Assembly: GCA_035566015.1 (NCBI GenBank)
Contig: DATMRS010000002.1
Span: 186,001-250,000, forward strand
Direction of reading: 5' to 3'
DNA length: 64,000 nt
Source of the DNA: DATMRS01 sp035566015
Lineage (GTDB): Bacteria > Pseudomonadota > Alphaproteobacteria > Sphingomonadales > Sphingomonadaceae
Shown here: positions 26,366 through 35,368 of the stretch, piece after piece
Layout of the letters: the number at the start of each line of letters is the position of its first letter
How positions within the stretch are numbered: the stretch's first letter is position 1
Translations under genes and position numbers: made by a program
Notes under the pieces: generated by a model
What the model saw: only the letters and a program-made list of their open reading frames with translations
The model's database searches: none
What the model was told of the DNA's origin: nothing

Positions 26366-27268
26366 TTATTTTTCCTCCTGCAGGCGCGCCAGAATCGCCA
26401 TCGATTGTTCGGCGGCGGATTGCGGAGCCGTTGCGCCGGCGCGGTCGGCGATTTCGGCCCAATGCGTAGCGACGCCCTCAGGCGTGCGCTCCGCCTCGGG
26501 GAGGAAGGTGCCGGGCGTCATCGTGACATAGGCAGCGTGGAACACGCCCGCGCCGGCGCCAACGATCATGTTGGTCGGCGCCTCTTCGGAGACGAGGTAG
26601 AGTGCGGCGGGCACGACATTTTCGGGCGCGAAGGCGCCATAGATTTCGGGCGGCAGGATATCCTCGGTCATCCGCGTACCAGCGACGGGGACGAGCGTGT
26701 TGACCTTGATGTCATATTTCGCCCCTTCGAGGTGGAGCGTCTTGGCGAGCCCGACGAGGCCGAGCTTCGCGGCACCGTAATTGGCCTGGCCGAAATTGCC
26801 GTAGAGGCCGGTGGCGGACGCCATCATCAGCACGCGGCCATAGCCCTGATCGCGCATCAGGTTCCATGCGGCGTGAGTGACGATCGCCGAGCCGTTCAGA
26901 TGAACATCGACGACCTGGCGGAAATCCCCCACTTCCATCTTCGCGAAGCTGCGATCGCGCAGGATGCCGGCATTGTTGATGACGACATGGACGCCGCCCC
27001 AAGCCGAGGCGGCGCGGCCGATCATCGCCGCCATCTGTGCCTCGTCGGTCACGTCGCTGCCGTCGGCCATGGCGATGCCGCCCGCCGCCTCGATTTCCCC
27101 GACGACCTTGGCGGCCGTGTCCGATCGGCCCGCGCCCTCGCGCGAGCCGCCAACATCGTTGACGACGACCTTCGCGCCGCGCCGCGCCAGTTCAAGCGCG
27201 CAGGCCCGGCCGATGCCGCCGCCCGCGCCAGTGACGATCGCCACGCGATCGGTGAAGGAGATAGCCAT
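26366..27268 (-). CDS. SDR-family oxidoreductase (MFE-2 / 3-hydroxyacyl-CoA dehydrogenase-like)
   Basis: 300 aa. The cofactor motif 'TGAGGGIG' is near 12-19, 'NNAGILRD' near 97-104, and the catalytic 'YGAAK' near 166-170 with an upstream Ser in 'MMASATGLYG'. The longer C-terminus with 'VSEEAPTNMIVGAGAGVFHAAYV' resembles the dehydrogenase domain of multifunctional beta-oxidation enzymes. The exact substrate is unknown. The ATG at 27268 follows a GAGGAGCGG site. It lies convergent to mutT and 3' of the phoB repeat. Confidence 0.85.
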   Translation of the reverse strand: MAISFTDRVAIVTGAGGGIGRACALELARRGAKVVVNDVGGSREGAGRSDTAAKVVGEIEAAGGIAMADGSDVTDEAQMAAMIGRAASAWGGVHVVINNAGILRDRSFAKMEVGDFRQVVDVHLNGSAIVTHAAWNLMRDQGYGRVLMMASATGLYGNFGQANYGAAKLGLVGLAKTLHLEGAKYDIKVNTLVPVAGTRMTEDILPPEIYGAFAPENVVPAALYLVSEEAPTNMIVGAGAGVFHAAYVTMTPGTFLPEAERTPEGVATHWAEIADRAGATAPQSAAEQSMAILARLQEEK

Positions 27269-27348
27269 GCTCCGCTCCTCGGCTGGTCGATTCGCCACGG
27301 CGTGATGCGCTGCCATCCCGCTTTTCGGCGGCGAGGGGAAGCCGCTTT

Positions 27349-27445
27349 CCCGTCACCCCGGCGAAAGCCGAGGTCCATGGACACGGCTCGCTTCATCAAG
27401 GATCGACTCGCTGCCCATGGATTCCGGCTTTCGCCGGAATGACGG
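27349..27445. repeat. Palindromic intergenic repeat, copy 2
   Basis: About 97 bp with inverted ends (CCGTCACCCCGGCGAAAGCC at left; GGCTTTCGCCGGAATGACGG at right) that can pair over about 18 positions. It contains the shared 'CCCATGGATTCCGG' block and sits just 3' of the phoB stop on the minus strand, so it may end the long phoR-pst-phoUB transcript. Confidence 0.87.
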
Positions 27446-27454
27446 AAGGGGGCG

Positions 27455-28153
27455 TTACAGCGCGCCTTCGCTGTCCAGTGCGTAACCCGCCGACCGGACG
27501 GTGCGGATGATGTCGGCGCGCCCGCCTTCGTTGATCGCCTTGCGGAGGCGGCGGATATGAACGTCCACGGTGCGCGGCTCGATATCCGCATCGCGGCCCC
27601 AGACGCTGTCCAACAGCCGCTCGCGCGAGAAGACGCGGCCGGGATGCTCGAGGAAGTGGCGCAGCAGGCGAAACTCGGTGGGCCCCAACGCAATGCCGGT
27701 GCCATCGCGACGCACCTTGTGGCTCACCGTATCCATCTCGATATCGCCATAGGCCAGCCGCCCACCGGCGAGGGCGGGACGCACGCGGCGCAGCACCGCG
27801 CCGACCCGCGCGACCAACTCGCGCGGGGAGAAAGGCTTGGTGATATAATCATCCGCGCCGGTTTCGAGGCCACGGACGCGATCCTCCTCCTCGCCACGCG
27901 CCGTCAGCATGATGATCGGCACATTCTGTGTATCGGGCATGCGTCGCAGCCGGCGGCAGACCTCGATCCCCGAAAGGCCCTCGATCATCCAGTCGAGCAG
28001 GACGAGATCGGGTGGCGCTTCCTGGGCGAGGAGGAGGGCCTCCTCACCATCAGAGGTCTGCTCCACCGCGAAATCCTCCTGGGTGAAGTGCCAGGTAAGC
28101 AGCTCGGCGAGGGCGGGATCGTCTTCGACAAGGAGCAGGCGGGCGCGCGCCAT
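27455..28153 (-). CDS. phoB: Phosphate regulon response regulator PhoB
   Basis: 232 aa OmpR-type regulator. The receiver domain has acidic 'EDD' at 10-12, phosphoacceptor Asp54 in 'VLLDWMI' and conserved Lys near 106 in 'ITKPFSPRELVARV'. The C-terminal winged helix has 'LGPTEFRLLRHFLEHPGRVF' and 'VDVHIRRLRKAI' (recognition helix). It binds Pho boxes, and one lies before pstS here. The ATG at 28153 is 4 bp from the phoU stop. It is the last gene of the phoR-pst-phoU-phoB locus. Confidence 0.97.
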   Translation of the reverse strand: MARARLLLVEDDPALAELLTWHFTQEDFAVEQTSDGEEALLLAQEAPPDLVLLDWMIEGLSGIEVCRRLRRMPDTQNVPIIMLTARGEEEDRVRGLETGADDYITKPFSPRELVARVGAVLRRVRPALAGGRLAYGDIEMDTVSHKVRRDGTGIALGPTEFRLLRHFLEHPGRVFSRERLLDSVWGRDADIEPRTVDVHIRRLRKAINEGGRADIIRTVRSAGYALDSEGAL

Positions 28154-28157
28154 CGCT

Positions 28158-28871
28158 TCAGGCCTCCACCGGGGCGAGCGCATCCTCGCCGCGTTGCCGC
28201 TCGGCCATCTGCTTGCCCGTCGCGGCGAAATAGACCATTTCGGCGACGTTGGTCGCATGGTCGCCGATCCGCTCCAGATTCTTGGCGATGAACAGGATGT
28301 GCGTCGCCGGCGTGATGATGTGCGGATTCTCCATCATGTAGGTCAGCAGCGTGCGGAACAGGCTGTTGTAGAAGCCGTCCACCTCCTTGTCGCGATCGAC
28401 GACATCCAGCGCCATGCGCGCGTCACGGCGAACGAAGGCGTCGAGCACATCATGCACCATCGCCGAGGCTGCGTTCGCCATGGCCGGGACGATCGAAATC
28501 GGTTCGATCCCCGCCGAGGCGGGCAGCAGGGGCACGCGCTTTGCGATATTCTTCGCATAATCGCCGATCCGCTCGACGATGCCGGCGATCTTCATCGCCG
28601 CCAGTACCTCGCGCAGATCGTCGGCCATTGGCGCGCGCAGCGCGATCAGGCGGACGACCTGCTGCTCTATCTCCAGCTCCAGTTCGTCGATGCGGCGATC
28701 CGCTTCGACGATGCGGTGCGCGGCTTCCTCGTCGCGGCGGGTCAGCGCTTCGATCGATCCCGCGATCGCGGCTTCGGCGCGCCCGCCCATTTCGGAAACC
28801 AGCGCGCGTATCTGGCCCAGATCCTCGTCGAATGCCTTAACGGTGTGTCCGGTGGTCGCCATATCGAACAT
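28158..28871 (-). CDS. phoU: Phosphate signalling regulator PhoU
   Basis: 237 aa, two PhoU helical-bundle repeats. Each has a metal-binding E/DXXXD pattern: 'KIAGIVERIGDYAKNIAKRV' near 94-113 and 'FIAKNLERIGDHATNVAEMVY' region near 194-214. PhoU links the Pst transporter to PhoR so the histidine kinase is quiet in high phosphate. It lies between pstB and phoB as in most proteobacteria. ATG at 28871; an alternative ATG three codons later. Confidence 0.97.
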   Translation of the reverse strand: MFDMATTGHTVKAFDEDLGQIRALVSEMGGRAEAAIAGSIEALTRRDEEAAHRIVEADRRIDELELEIEQQVVRLIALRAPMADDLREVLAAMKIAGIVERIGDYAKNIAKRVPLLPASAGIEPISIVPAMANAASAMVHDVLDAFVRRDARMALDVVDRDKEVDGFYNSLFRTLLTYMMENPHIITPATHILFIAKNLERIGDHATNVAEMVYFAATGKQMAERQRGEDALAPVEA

Positions 28872-28876
28872 GCTCC

Positions 28877-29653
28877 TCAGCCATAGCGGCCCGTGATGTA
28901 ATCCTTGGTTCGCGTTTCGCGCGGGGTGGTGAAGATGGTCGGCGTATCGCCATATTCGACGAGTCGGCCGAGGTGGAAAAAGGCCGTCTTCTGGCTCACC
29001 CGAGCGGCTTGCTGCATATTGTGTGTTACAATCGCAATCGCGTAGCGGCCGCGCAGTTCATGGATCAGTTCCTCGATCTTCGCCGTCGCGATCGGGTCCA
29101 GCGCCGAGCACGGTTCGTCCATCAGGATCACCTCGGGATCGACGGCGATCGCACGCGCGATGCACAGCCGCTGCTGCTGCCCGCCGGAGAGCGCCGTGCC
29201 GCTGTCGGGCAGGCGGTCCTTCACTTCGTCCCACAGGCCGGCGCGGCGCAGCGATCGCTCGACGATCGCGTCCATCTCCGCCTTGCCCGCCGCAAGCCCG
29301 TGAATGCGCGGGCCGTAGGCGACATTCTCGTAGATCGATTTGGGGAAGGGGTTGGGCTTCTGAAAGACCATGCCGACGCGGGCGCGAAGCTGCACCACAT
29401 CCATGCCAGAGGCGTAGATATCCTCGCCGTCGAGCGTGATCGCGCCTTCCACGCGGGCGGCGGCAATCGTGTCGTTCATCCGGTTGAGCGTGCGCAGGAA
29501 GGTGGATTTGCCGCAGCCCGACGGGCCGATGAACGCCGTCACCTCGTCCATGCCGATGTCGATCGACACGTCGGTGATCGCCTGCTTGTCGCCGTAGAAG
29601 ACGTTGACGTGGCGCGCCGTCATCTTCGGCGCGGTATCGGAAGAAGTCACCAT
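28877..29653 (-). CDS. pstB: Phosphate ABC transporter ATP-binding protein PstB (second Pst system)
   Basis: 258 aa. Walker A 'GPSGCGKST' at 43-51, Q-loop 'GMVFQKPNPFPKSIYENV' near 94-111, signature 'LSGGQQQRL' at 155-163, Walker B 'VILMDEP' near 175-181 and switch 'VTHNMQQ'. It is closer to the canonical PhoB-linked PstB ('QKPNPFPKSIY') than the first copy at 2128-2952 ('QKPTPFPMSIY'). The ATG overlaps the pstA end by 7 bp. Confidence 0.97.
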   Translation of the reverse strand: MVTSSDTAPKMTARHVNVFYGDKQAITDVSIDIGMDEVTAFIGPSGCGKSTFLRTLNRMNDTIAAARVEGAITLDGEDIYASGMDVVQLRARVGMVFQKPNPFPKSIYENVAYGPRIHGLAAGKAEMDAIVERSLRRAGLWDEVKDRLPDSGTALSGGQQQRLCIARAIAVDPEVILMDEPCSALDPIATAKIEELIHELRGRYAIAIVTHNMQQAARVSQKTAFFHLGRLVEYGDTPTIFTTPRETRTKDYITGRYG

Positions 29654-30897
29654 CGCGTTTCGAACCTGTTGCGGAGGAATATGGCCAGCCCGTTCATCAG
29701 CAGGAGGAAAGCGAGCAGGACGATGATCGCCGCCGATGTCTTCTCCACGAAGCCGCGGCTCACCTCGTCCGACCAGAGGAATATCTGCACCGGCAGCACC
29801 GTCGCCGGATCGGCGACCCCGCCCGGCGGGGTGGCGATGAAGGCGCGCATGCCGATCATCAGCAGCGGCGCCGTCTCGCCCAATGCGCGCGCCATGCCGA
29901 TGATCGTGCCGGTCAATATGCCGGGCAGCGCCAGCGGCAGGACATGGTGGAACACCACCTGCACCCGCGACGCGCCGATGCCCAGCGCCGCGTCGCGGAT
30001 CGAGGGCGGGACCGACTTGATCGCGTTGCGGCCCGCGATCACGATCACCGGCATCGTCATCAGCGCCAGCGTCAGCCCGCCGACGATCGGGGCGGAGCGC
30101 GGCAGGTTCATCATGTTGAGGAACACCGCGAGGCCGAGCAGGCCGAAGATGATCGAGGGGACGGCGGCCAGATTGTTGATCGACACCTCGATCAGGTCGG
30201 TCCACCGGTTTCGCGGCGCATATTCCTCCAGATATAAAGCCGAGAGGACGCCGATCGGGAAGGCCAGCAGCAGGGTGACGAGCATCGTCAGCAGCGATCC
30301 CTTGAACGCGCCCCATATGCCCGCGACGGTGGGGTCGGTCGCGTCCGCGCCGGTGAGGAAGGCGATGCTGAAGGCCGTGCGGACCGCGCCTTCCTTTTTC
30401 AGCGCGGCATAGGCGCGTTCCGCCTCGGGACTGCCATCGCCCTTGGCGGCGAGATCGATGTCGGTCGCGGCGGGGACGTAGATCGCCGCCCTGCCGTTCA
30501 GGATCGCCGGATCATGGCGGATCGCCGCGCGCACGTTGAGCCATGCGCCGTCGGACAGGAGGCGCGCGCCGCCGATCGCGGGCCACGCCGCGTCCGCCGC
30601 CTTCGTGGTCACACCTGCGATGTCGGCGCCGGCGAGCGCCGCTTCCGCGCCGAAGCCCTGAATCGTCGCGGGATCGAGGATCAGCGTCGAATGGGGGAAA
30701 TCGACCGGCAGGCGGATTTCGGTGCGCGTGAAACCGCGCCAGCCGTTCGCCGCCATGGTGAGGAGCAGAAAGGCAAGGAAGGCGGCCGAGAGCAGCACCG
30801 CGCCGAGGCCGACAAGGCGGAACCGGCGTTCGGCGGCATAACGGCGGCGGATGCGCGCGCGCATCGCCTCGCTCTTCCAGTCGGTGGGGCTATTCAT
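29647..30897 (-). CDS. pstA: Phosphate ABC transporter permease PstA, long form (second Pst system)
   Basis: 416 aa. A first TM near residues 28-50 is followed by a ~150-residue periplasmic insertion (from 'GFTRTEIRLPVDFP' to 'AVRTAFSIAFLTGADATDP'). The usual permease domain follows with 'NNLAAVPSIIFGLLGLAVFL' and the EAA loop 'DAALGIGASRVQVVFHHVLP', then 'MARALGETAPLLMIG'. This long PstA with a large inserted domain is typical of alphaproteobacteria. ATG 30897; it overlaps the pstC end by 8 bp. Confidence 0.94.
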   Translation of the reverse strand: MNSPTDWKSEAMRARIRRRYAAERRFRLVGLGAVLLSAAFLAFLLLTMAANGWRGFTRTEIRLPVDFPHSTLILDPATIQGFGAEAALAGADIAGVTTKAADAAWPAIGGARLLSDGAWLNVRAAIRHDPAILNGRAAIYVPAATDIDLAAKGDGSPEAERAYAALKKEGAVRTAFSIAFLTGADATDPTVAGIWGAFKGSLLTMLVTLLLAFPIGVLSALYLEEYAPRNRWTDLIEVSINNLAAVPSIIFGLLGLAVFLNMMNLPRSAPIVGGLTLALMTMPVIVIAGRNAIKSVPPSIRDAALGIGASRVQVVFHHVLPLALPGILTGTIIGMARALGETAPLLMIGMRAFIATPPGGVADPATVLPVQIFLWSDEVSRGFVEKTSAAIIVLLAFLLLMNGLAIFLRNRFETRW

Positions 30898-32275
30898 AGG
30901 CTTCCCGATATTTTTTGACGACGCGCAGCGCGACGATGTTGAGCGCCAGCGTGACGAGGAAGAGGACGAGGCCCAGCGCGAAGGCCGCCAGCGTTTTGGG
31001 ACTGTCGAACTCCTGATCGCCGGTCAGCAACTGGACGATCTGGGTGGTGACGGTGGTGACGCTGGCGAAGGGATTGAGCGTGAGGTTCGCCGCCAGCCCG
31101 GCGGCCATCACCACGATCATCGTCTCCCCGATCGCGCGGCTGACCGCCAGCAGGACGCCGCCGACGACGCCGGGCAAGGCGGCGGGCACGATCACCTGCC
31201 GGATCGTTTCGGACGATGTCGCGCCCAAGGCGAGGCTGCCGTCGCGCATCGACTGCGGCACAGCGGCGATCGAATCGTCGGCCATGGACGAGACGAAGGG
31301 AATGATCATCACCCCCATCACCAGCCCGGCCGCCAGCGCGCTCTCGGAAGAGGCGCCCGGAATGCCCACCGACGCAGCGAAATTGCGGAGCGCGGGCGCC
31401 ACTGTCAGCGCCGCGAAATAGCCGTAGACGACGGTAGGCACGCCGGCGAGCATCTCCAGCAGCGGCTTCATCCATTTGCGCGTCGCGGGCCGCGCATATT
31501 GGGTGAGATAGATGGCGCTCATCAGGCCGAGCGGGATGGCGACGATCATCGCGATGATCGCGCCGATGAAGATTGTGCCCCAGAAAAGCGGCACCGCCCC
31601 GAACGCGCCGGACGACCCCACCTGATCGGCGCGGATCGCCGTCTGCGGGCTCCAGTTCAGGCCGAACAGGAACTCCAGCGGGGAGACGGAGGAGAAGAAG
31701 CGCAGCGATTCGAACAGCAGCGAGGCGACGATGCCCGCCGTGGTCAGGATCGCGATCAGCGAGGCGAGCAACAGCACCGCCATTACCAGCCGTTCGATCC
31801 GGGTTCGAGCGCGGAAATCGGGGGCGAGGCGCGTATAGGCGAAGGCGCCGCCGGCGAAGGCGATGACGATTGCCAGCAGCGCGCCCGCGATGCCGTAGCG
31901 GATTTGGGCGGCGCGATAGGCGGGGAGCAGCGCGTCGGCCTCGGGATGGAAGGCGGCGGCGAGCGTGCCGTTCGCCAGCGCGCGCGTCTCCGCCAATATC
32001 GCGTTGCGCTCCATGCCCGGAGCGGGAAGGGCGGAGGCGGCGGGGCTGTCGAGCGCGGTTTCCGTCGTCAGGCCGGGGGCGATGCTGGCCCAGACGGCGA
32101 GGAAGATCAGCGCCGGCAGCATCGCCCAAAGCGCGACGTACCAGCCGTGCTGGCCGGGGCGCGAATGGGGGCGCGATCGTCCGGCGGCGGCGAAGTGCAG
32201 AGCGCGGCCGCGGCCAGCCAGCCAGCCGACAAGGCCGAGGCCCAGGAGGGTCAGGAGGACGGCAAGGGTAGACAT
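30890..32275 (-). CDS. pstC: Phosphate ABC transporter permease PstC, long form (second Pst system)
   Basis: 461 aa. The N-terminal ~150 residues include TM segments and an insert ('TETALDSPAASALPAPGMER...'). The permease core holds 'LLEMLAGVPTVVYGYFAALT' near residue 275, a PstC hallmark, and an EAA loop with 'LALGATSSETIRQVIVPAAL'. 'SRAIGETMIVVMAAGLAANL' follows. It is 145 residues longer than the PstC at 342-1292. ATG at 32275; pstS is 7 bp upstream. Confidence 0.94.
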   Translation of the reverse strand: MSTLAVLLTLLGLGLVGWLAGRGRALHFAAAGRSRPHSRPGQHGWYVALWAMLPALIFLAVWASIAPGLTTETALDSPAASALPAPGMERNAILAETRALANGTLAAAFHPEADALLPAYRAAQIRYGIAGALLAIVIAFAGGAFAYTRLAPDFRARTRIERLVMAVLLLASLIAILTTAGIVASLLFESLRFFSSVSPLEFLFGLNWSPQTAIRADQVGSSGAFGAVPLFWGTIFIGAIIAMIVAIPLGLMSAIYLTQYARPATRKWMKPLLEMLAGVPTVVYGYFAALTVAPALRNFAASVGIPGASSESALAAGLVMGVMIIPFVSSMADDSIAAVPQSMRDGSLALGATSSETIRQVIVPAALPGVVGGVLLAVSRAIGETMIVVMAAGLAANLTLNPFASVTTVTTQIVQLLTGDQEFDSPKTLAAFALGLVLFLVTLALNIVALRVVKKYREAYE

Positions 32276-32282
32276 TGCGGGC

Positions 32283-33314
32283 TTATTTGATCGTTGCAGG
32301 ATCGAGCGGGGTCAGGTTCGTTGCAATTGCAACGTTCTCCTGCCGCACGTCTTCCGGCGCGACGACCAGCCCGCGCCGCCGGAGATAGCCGTCGGGTCCC
32401 CAGGCGCTCGCATATTCGGCGATGAAGGCCTTGAGGCCGGGGATCGCGGCCAGATGCGCGGATTTCACATAGATGAAGAGCGGGCGCGCGCCGGGATATT
32501 TGTAGCTCGCGATCGTCTCATAGGTCGGCTCGACGCCCTGGATCGGCACGCCGCGCAGCGTGGCGCCATTCTCCTCAAGGAAGCTGAAGCCGAAGATGCC
32601 GACGGCATTCGGATTCGCGCCGAGCTTCTGGACGATCAGATTGTCATTCTCGCCCGATTCCACATAGGCGCCGTCCTCGCGCAGCTTGGTGCAGATCGCC
32701 TTCTTGCGGTCCTCGTCGGTGATCGCCTTCGTGGCTTGATCGCTCTCGCAGCCCTTCATCAGCATCAGCTCGGCAAAGGCATCGCGCGTGCCGCTGGTGG
32801 GCGGCGGGCCATAGACCTGAATCGCGATCGCGGGGAGCGCCGGATTCACGTCGCGCCACGTCTTCGCGGTCTGCGGCTTGCCGAACGGATCGGCGGCCAG
32901 CGCCTTGTAAACGTCCGCCTCGGTCAGGTTCAGCGACGGGCCGGCCTTGCTCTGCGCCAGCGTGATGCCGTCGATGCCGATCTGTATCTCGACGATGTCC
33001 TTCACGCCATTCTTCGCGCAATCGGCATATTCGGACGGCTTGATGCGACGCGAGGCATCGGCGATGTCGGGGAAGCGCGCGCCCACGCCCGCGCAGAACA
33101 GCTTCATGCCGGCGCCGGTGCCCGTCGATTCGACGATCGGCGCCTTCGTGCCCGGCGTCTTTCGCGCGAACGCCTCGGCGACGGCGGTGGTGTAGGGATA
33201 GACGGTCGACGATCCGACGACGCGGATCTGATCGCGCGTCACATCGCCGCCCTTGCCGCCGCAGCCGGCCAGAGCGAGCGCCGCAACGGCGAGCAAGCCG
33301 AAGGATCTTATCAT
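32283..33314 (-). CDS. pstS: Phosphate-binding lipoprotein PstS (second Pst system)
   Basis: 343 aa. A lipobox 'LALAGC' ends a short signal peptide near residue 17, so it is probably a lipid-anchored periplasmic protein. 'VVGSSTVYPYTTAVAEAFA' near 31 and 'ESTGTGAGMKLFCAGVG' near 61 form the phosphate-binding loops, and 'SGTRDAF' near 173 is another binding segment. Two ATGs are in tandem (33317, 33314); the GGAGG site is only one base before the first, so the second is chosen. It begins after the Pho box at 33356-33384. Confidence 0.95.
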   Translation of the reverse strand: MIRSFGLLAVAALALAGCGGKGGDVTRDQIRVVGSSTVYPYTTAVAEAFARKTPGTKAPIVESTGTGAGMKLFCAGVGARFPDIADASRRIKPSEYADCAKNGVKDIVEIQIGIDGITLAQSKAGPSLNLTEADVYKALAADPFGKPQTAKTWRDVNPALPAIAIQVYGPPPTSGTRDAFAELMLMKGCESDQATKAITDEDRKKAICTKLREDGAYVESGENDNLIVQKLGANPNAVGIFGFSFLEENGATLRGVPIQGVEPTYETIASYKYPGARPLFIYVKSAHLAAIPGLKAFIAEYASAWGPDGYLRRRGLVVAPEDVRQENVAIATNLTPLDPATIK

Positions 33315-33351
33315 CATGCCTCCATCATCCCCGAAAGGGTGTCGGCGGCCC

Positions 33352-34569
33352 CTATGTTACTTCTATGTGACTCTTTGATGACACCGGCTGCGCCGCCGGT
33401 AACAGGACGGAAACGGTGGTGCCGCGCCCGACGACGCTGTCGATGTCGAGCCGACCGCGATGCCGCTCGACAATATGCTTGACGATCGCGAGGCCGAGGC
33501 CGGTGCCGCCGACCGCGCGGCTGCGGCCCGGATCGGCGCGGTAGAAGCGCTCGGTAAGGCGCGGCAGATGCTCGGCCGCAATGCCTTCGCCCTCATCGGC
33601 GACAGTCAGGCGCACCATGCCGTCGGCGGGGGCCAGCCGGACGCGCACCGGCGTTCCGGCGCGACCATATTTCAGCGCATTGCCGACAATATTGTGCAGA
33701 AGCTGCGACAGTTGCGCGCGATCCCCCGACACGGGGAGCGTGCCCGGCGCCTCGTCCAGCGTGATGCGGGTGGGTTCGTGCAGCGCGTCGCGCACTTCCT
33801 CGACCAGCGGCCCCAGCGCGACCTTCTCGGCCGGTGGCGAATATTTGTCCGCCTCGATCCGCGAAAGCGACATGAGATCGTCAAGCAATTGTCGCATCCG
33901 CCTCGCCTCGCCCGACATGATCTTCAGGAAGCGCGAGCGGGTGGCCGTATCCGCCGCCGCCCCGTCCTGAAGCGTCTCGATGAAGCCGAGCAAAGTCGCC
34001 AGCGGCGTCCTGAGTTCGTGGCTGGCATTGGCGACGAAATCGACGCGCATCCGCTCGGCCGCATAGGCGCCGCTGCGATCGACGAGGCGGACGAGCAGGC
34101 CGGTTTCGCCGAGGGCGTGGACCGTCATTTCCCAGCGGCGCTGACGATCGCCAAGACCCACCAGTTCCACCGGTTCGGACGATTGCCCCTCGCGCGGCGG
34201 ATGGGCGACAAGCCGTTCGGCCGCGGCGGGATGACGGATGGCGAGGCGGATATCCTCACCGACGATATAGCTGCCCAACACCGCCTTCGCCGTCGCGTTC
34301 GCCTGCACGACGCGCTGGCGCGAGACGAGCAGGACCGGATCGTCGATCACCTCGATAATCTCGGCCAGTGTCGGGGTGGCGGGTTCGGAGCGCGGCTGCG
34401 GCGGTGGCGGAAGGTCCCGCGCCGACAGGGCGAACCAGCCCGCGAGCGCGCCGAGGGCGCCCGTCAGCAAGGCCGGTTCGATCCCCGCGCCCAACAGCGC
34501 CGATATCGCCGCCGCGCCGCCGCCGGCAACCGCCGTCAGCGTCGGGCGGGTGGGATCGAACTCGGCCAT
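33352..34569 (-). CDS. phoR: Phosphate regulon sensor histidine kinase PhoR
   Basis: 405 aa. Two N-terminal hydrophobic segments (residues ~11-30 and 33-50) with almost no periplasmic loop are followed by a PAS-like region (~66-165). The HisKA motif 'NASHELRTPLATLLGF' has the phospho-His at 184. The ATPase N box is 'LLHNIVGNALKYG', G1 'VADEGEGIA' and G2 'GGTGLGLAIVKHIVERH'. The lack of a sensing loop fits PhoR, which senses the Pst/PhoU complex. It is the first gene of the regulon locus and contains the Pho box in its 3' end. Confidence 0.95.
   Translation of the reverse strand: MAEFDPTRPTLTAVAGGGAAAISALLGAGIEPALLTGALGALAGWFALSARDLPPPPQPRSEPATPTLAEIIEVIDDPVLLVSRQRVVQANATAKAVLGSYIVGEDIRLAIRHPAAAERLVAHPPREGQSSEPVELVGLGDRQRRWEMTVHALGETGLLVRLVDRSGAYAAERMRVDFVANASHELRTPLATLLGFIETLQDGAAADTATRSRFLKIMSGEARRMRQLLDDLMSLSRIEADKYSPPAEKVALGPLVEEVRDALHEPTRITLDEAPGTLPVSGDRAQLSQLLHNIVGNALKYGRAGTPVRVRLAPADGMVRLTVADEGEGIAAEHLPRLTERFYRADPGRSRAVGGTGLGLAIVKHIVERHRGRLDIDSVVGRGTTVSVLLPAAQPVSSKSHIEVT
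33356..33384 (-). promoter_or_regulatory. Pho box with three direct repeats before pstS
   Basis: Reading the minus strand, GTGTCAT (33378-33384), GAGTCAC (33367-33373) and AAGTAAC (33356-33362) recur exactly every 11 bp, which matches the heptad plus 4-bp spacer of PhoB sites. The box overlaps the last codons of phoR and lies 42 bp before the pstS ATG. A -10-like TAACAT overlaps the third repeat. This implies a PhoB-dependent promoter for pstSCAB-phoU-phoB inside the phoR 3' end. Confidence 0.85.
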
Positions 34570-34642
34570 GGCTGCTCCTTCGTCGAACCGGCGATCCGTG
34601 GCCGCGCGATGTTACACGACTATGACGGCGCTCGCGCCACGG

Positions 34643-35308
34643 TCAGGCCAGCCGCTCCAGCGCGGGTATCAGCTCATCGAAATGGTCGATCACGATGTCG
34701 GCCCCCAGCGCCTCGACCGGCCGGTCGGAAAAGCCGAAGCTGACCGCGACGCACGGCAGGCCGGCGGCGCGGGCCGTGTCGGCATCGACGATCGAATCGC
34801 CGACGAACGCCGCCCGCCCGCCGCCCGCGCGGGCGATCGCCTCGTGAAGCGGGGCCGGATCGGGCTTGCGCATCGCCAGCGTGTCGCCGCCGACGAGCGC
34901 GGCGAAACGCTTTTCCCAGCCAAGCGCCGCGATCAGTTCACGGGCCAGCGCCTCCAGCTTGTTGGTGCAGACCGCGAGCCGCACGCCCCGACCCGCCAGC
35001 GTGTCGAGCGCGGTTTCGAGCGCGGGAAAGGGGTGGCTGCGATCGGCGATATGGCCTTCATAATATTCGAGAAAGAGAGGAAAGCCGCGATCGATCAGGG
35101 CTTCCGACGCGCCGCCGGTGGCGCCCAGCCCGCGATTCAGAAGCGATCGCACGCCATGGCCGACCATGTGGCGCACCGATTCCTGCGAAACCGGCGTCCG
35201 CCCCAGCGCGACGAGCGCATGATTGAGCGCGCCGGTCAGATCGGGGGCGGTATCGACGAGAGTGCCATCGAGATCGAAGGCAACGACCTGAAAGGGAAAA
35301 TTGGACAT
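34643..35308 (-). CDS. gph: Phosphoglycolate phosphatase (HAD superfamily)
   Basis: 221 aa. HAD motif I 'FDLDGTLVDTAPDL' at 11-24 (nucleophile Asp12, acid Asp14), motif II Thr in 'LAVCTNKLEALA' near 108, motif III Lys in 'RKPDPAPLHEAI' near 147 and motif IV 'VGDSIVDADTARAAG' near 168. It removes 2-phosphoglycolate formed in DNA repair or oxygenation. The start ATG at 35308 has an AGGAGGT site. It is divergent from glmU with 60 bp between. Confidence 0.92.
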   Translation of the reverse strand: MSNFPFQVVAFDLDGTLVDTAPDLTGALNHALVALGRTPVSQESVRHMVGHGVRSLLNRGLGATGGASEALIDRGFPLFLEYYEGHIADRSHPFPALETALDTLAGRGVRLAVCTNKLEALARELIAALGWEKRFAALVGGDTLAMRKPDPAPLHEAIARAGGGRAAFVGDSIVDADTARAAGLPCVAVSFGFSDRPVEALGADIVIDHFDELIPALERLA

Positions 35309-35368
35309 GAACCTCCTGTCACCCGGCGGATATGGAATATGCAAGCGGAACATGGCAAAGCGCCGGGC

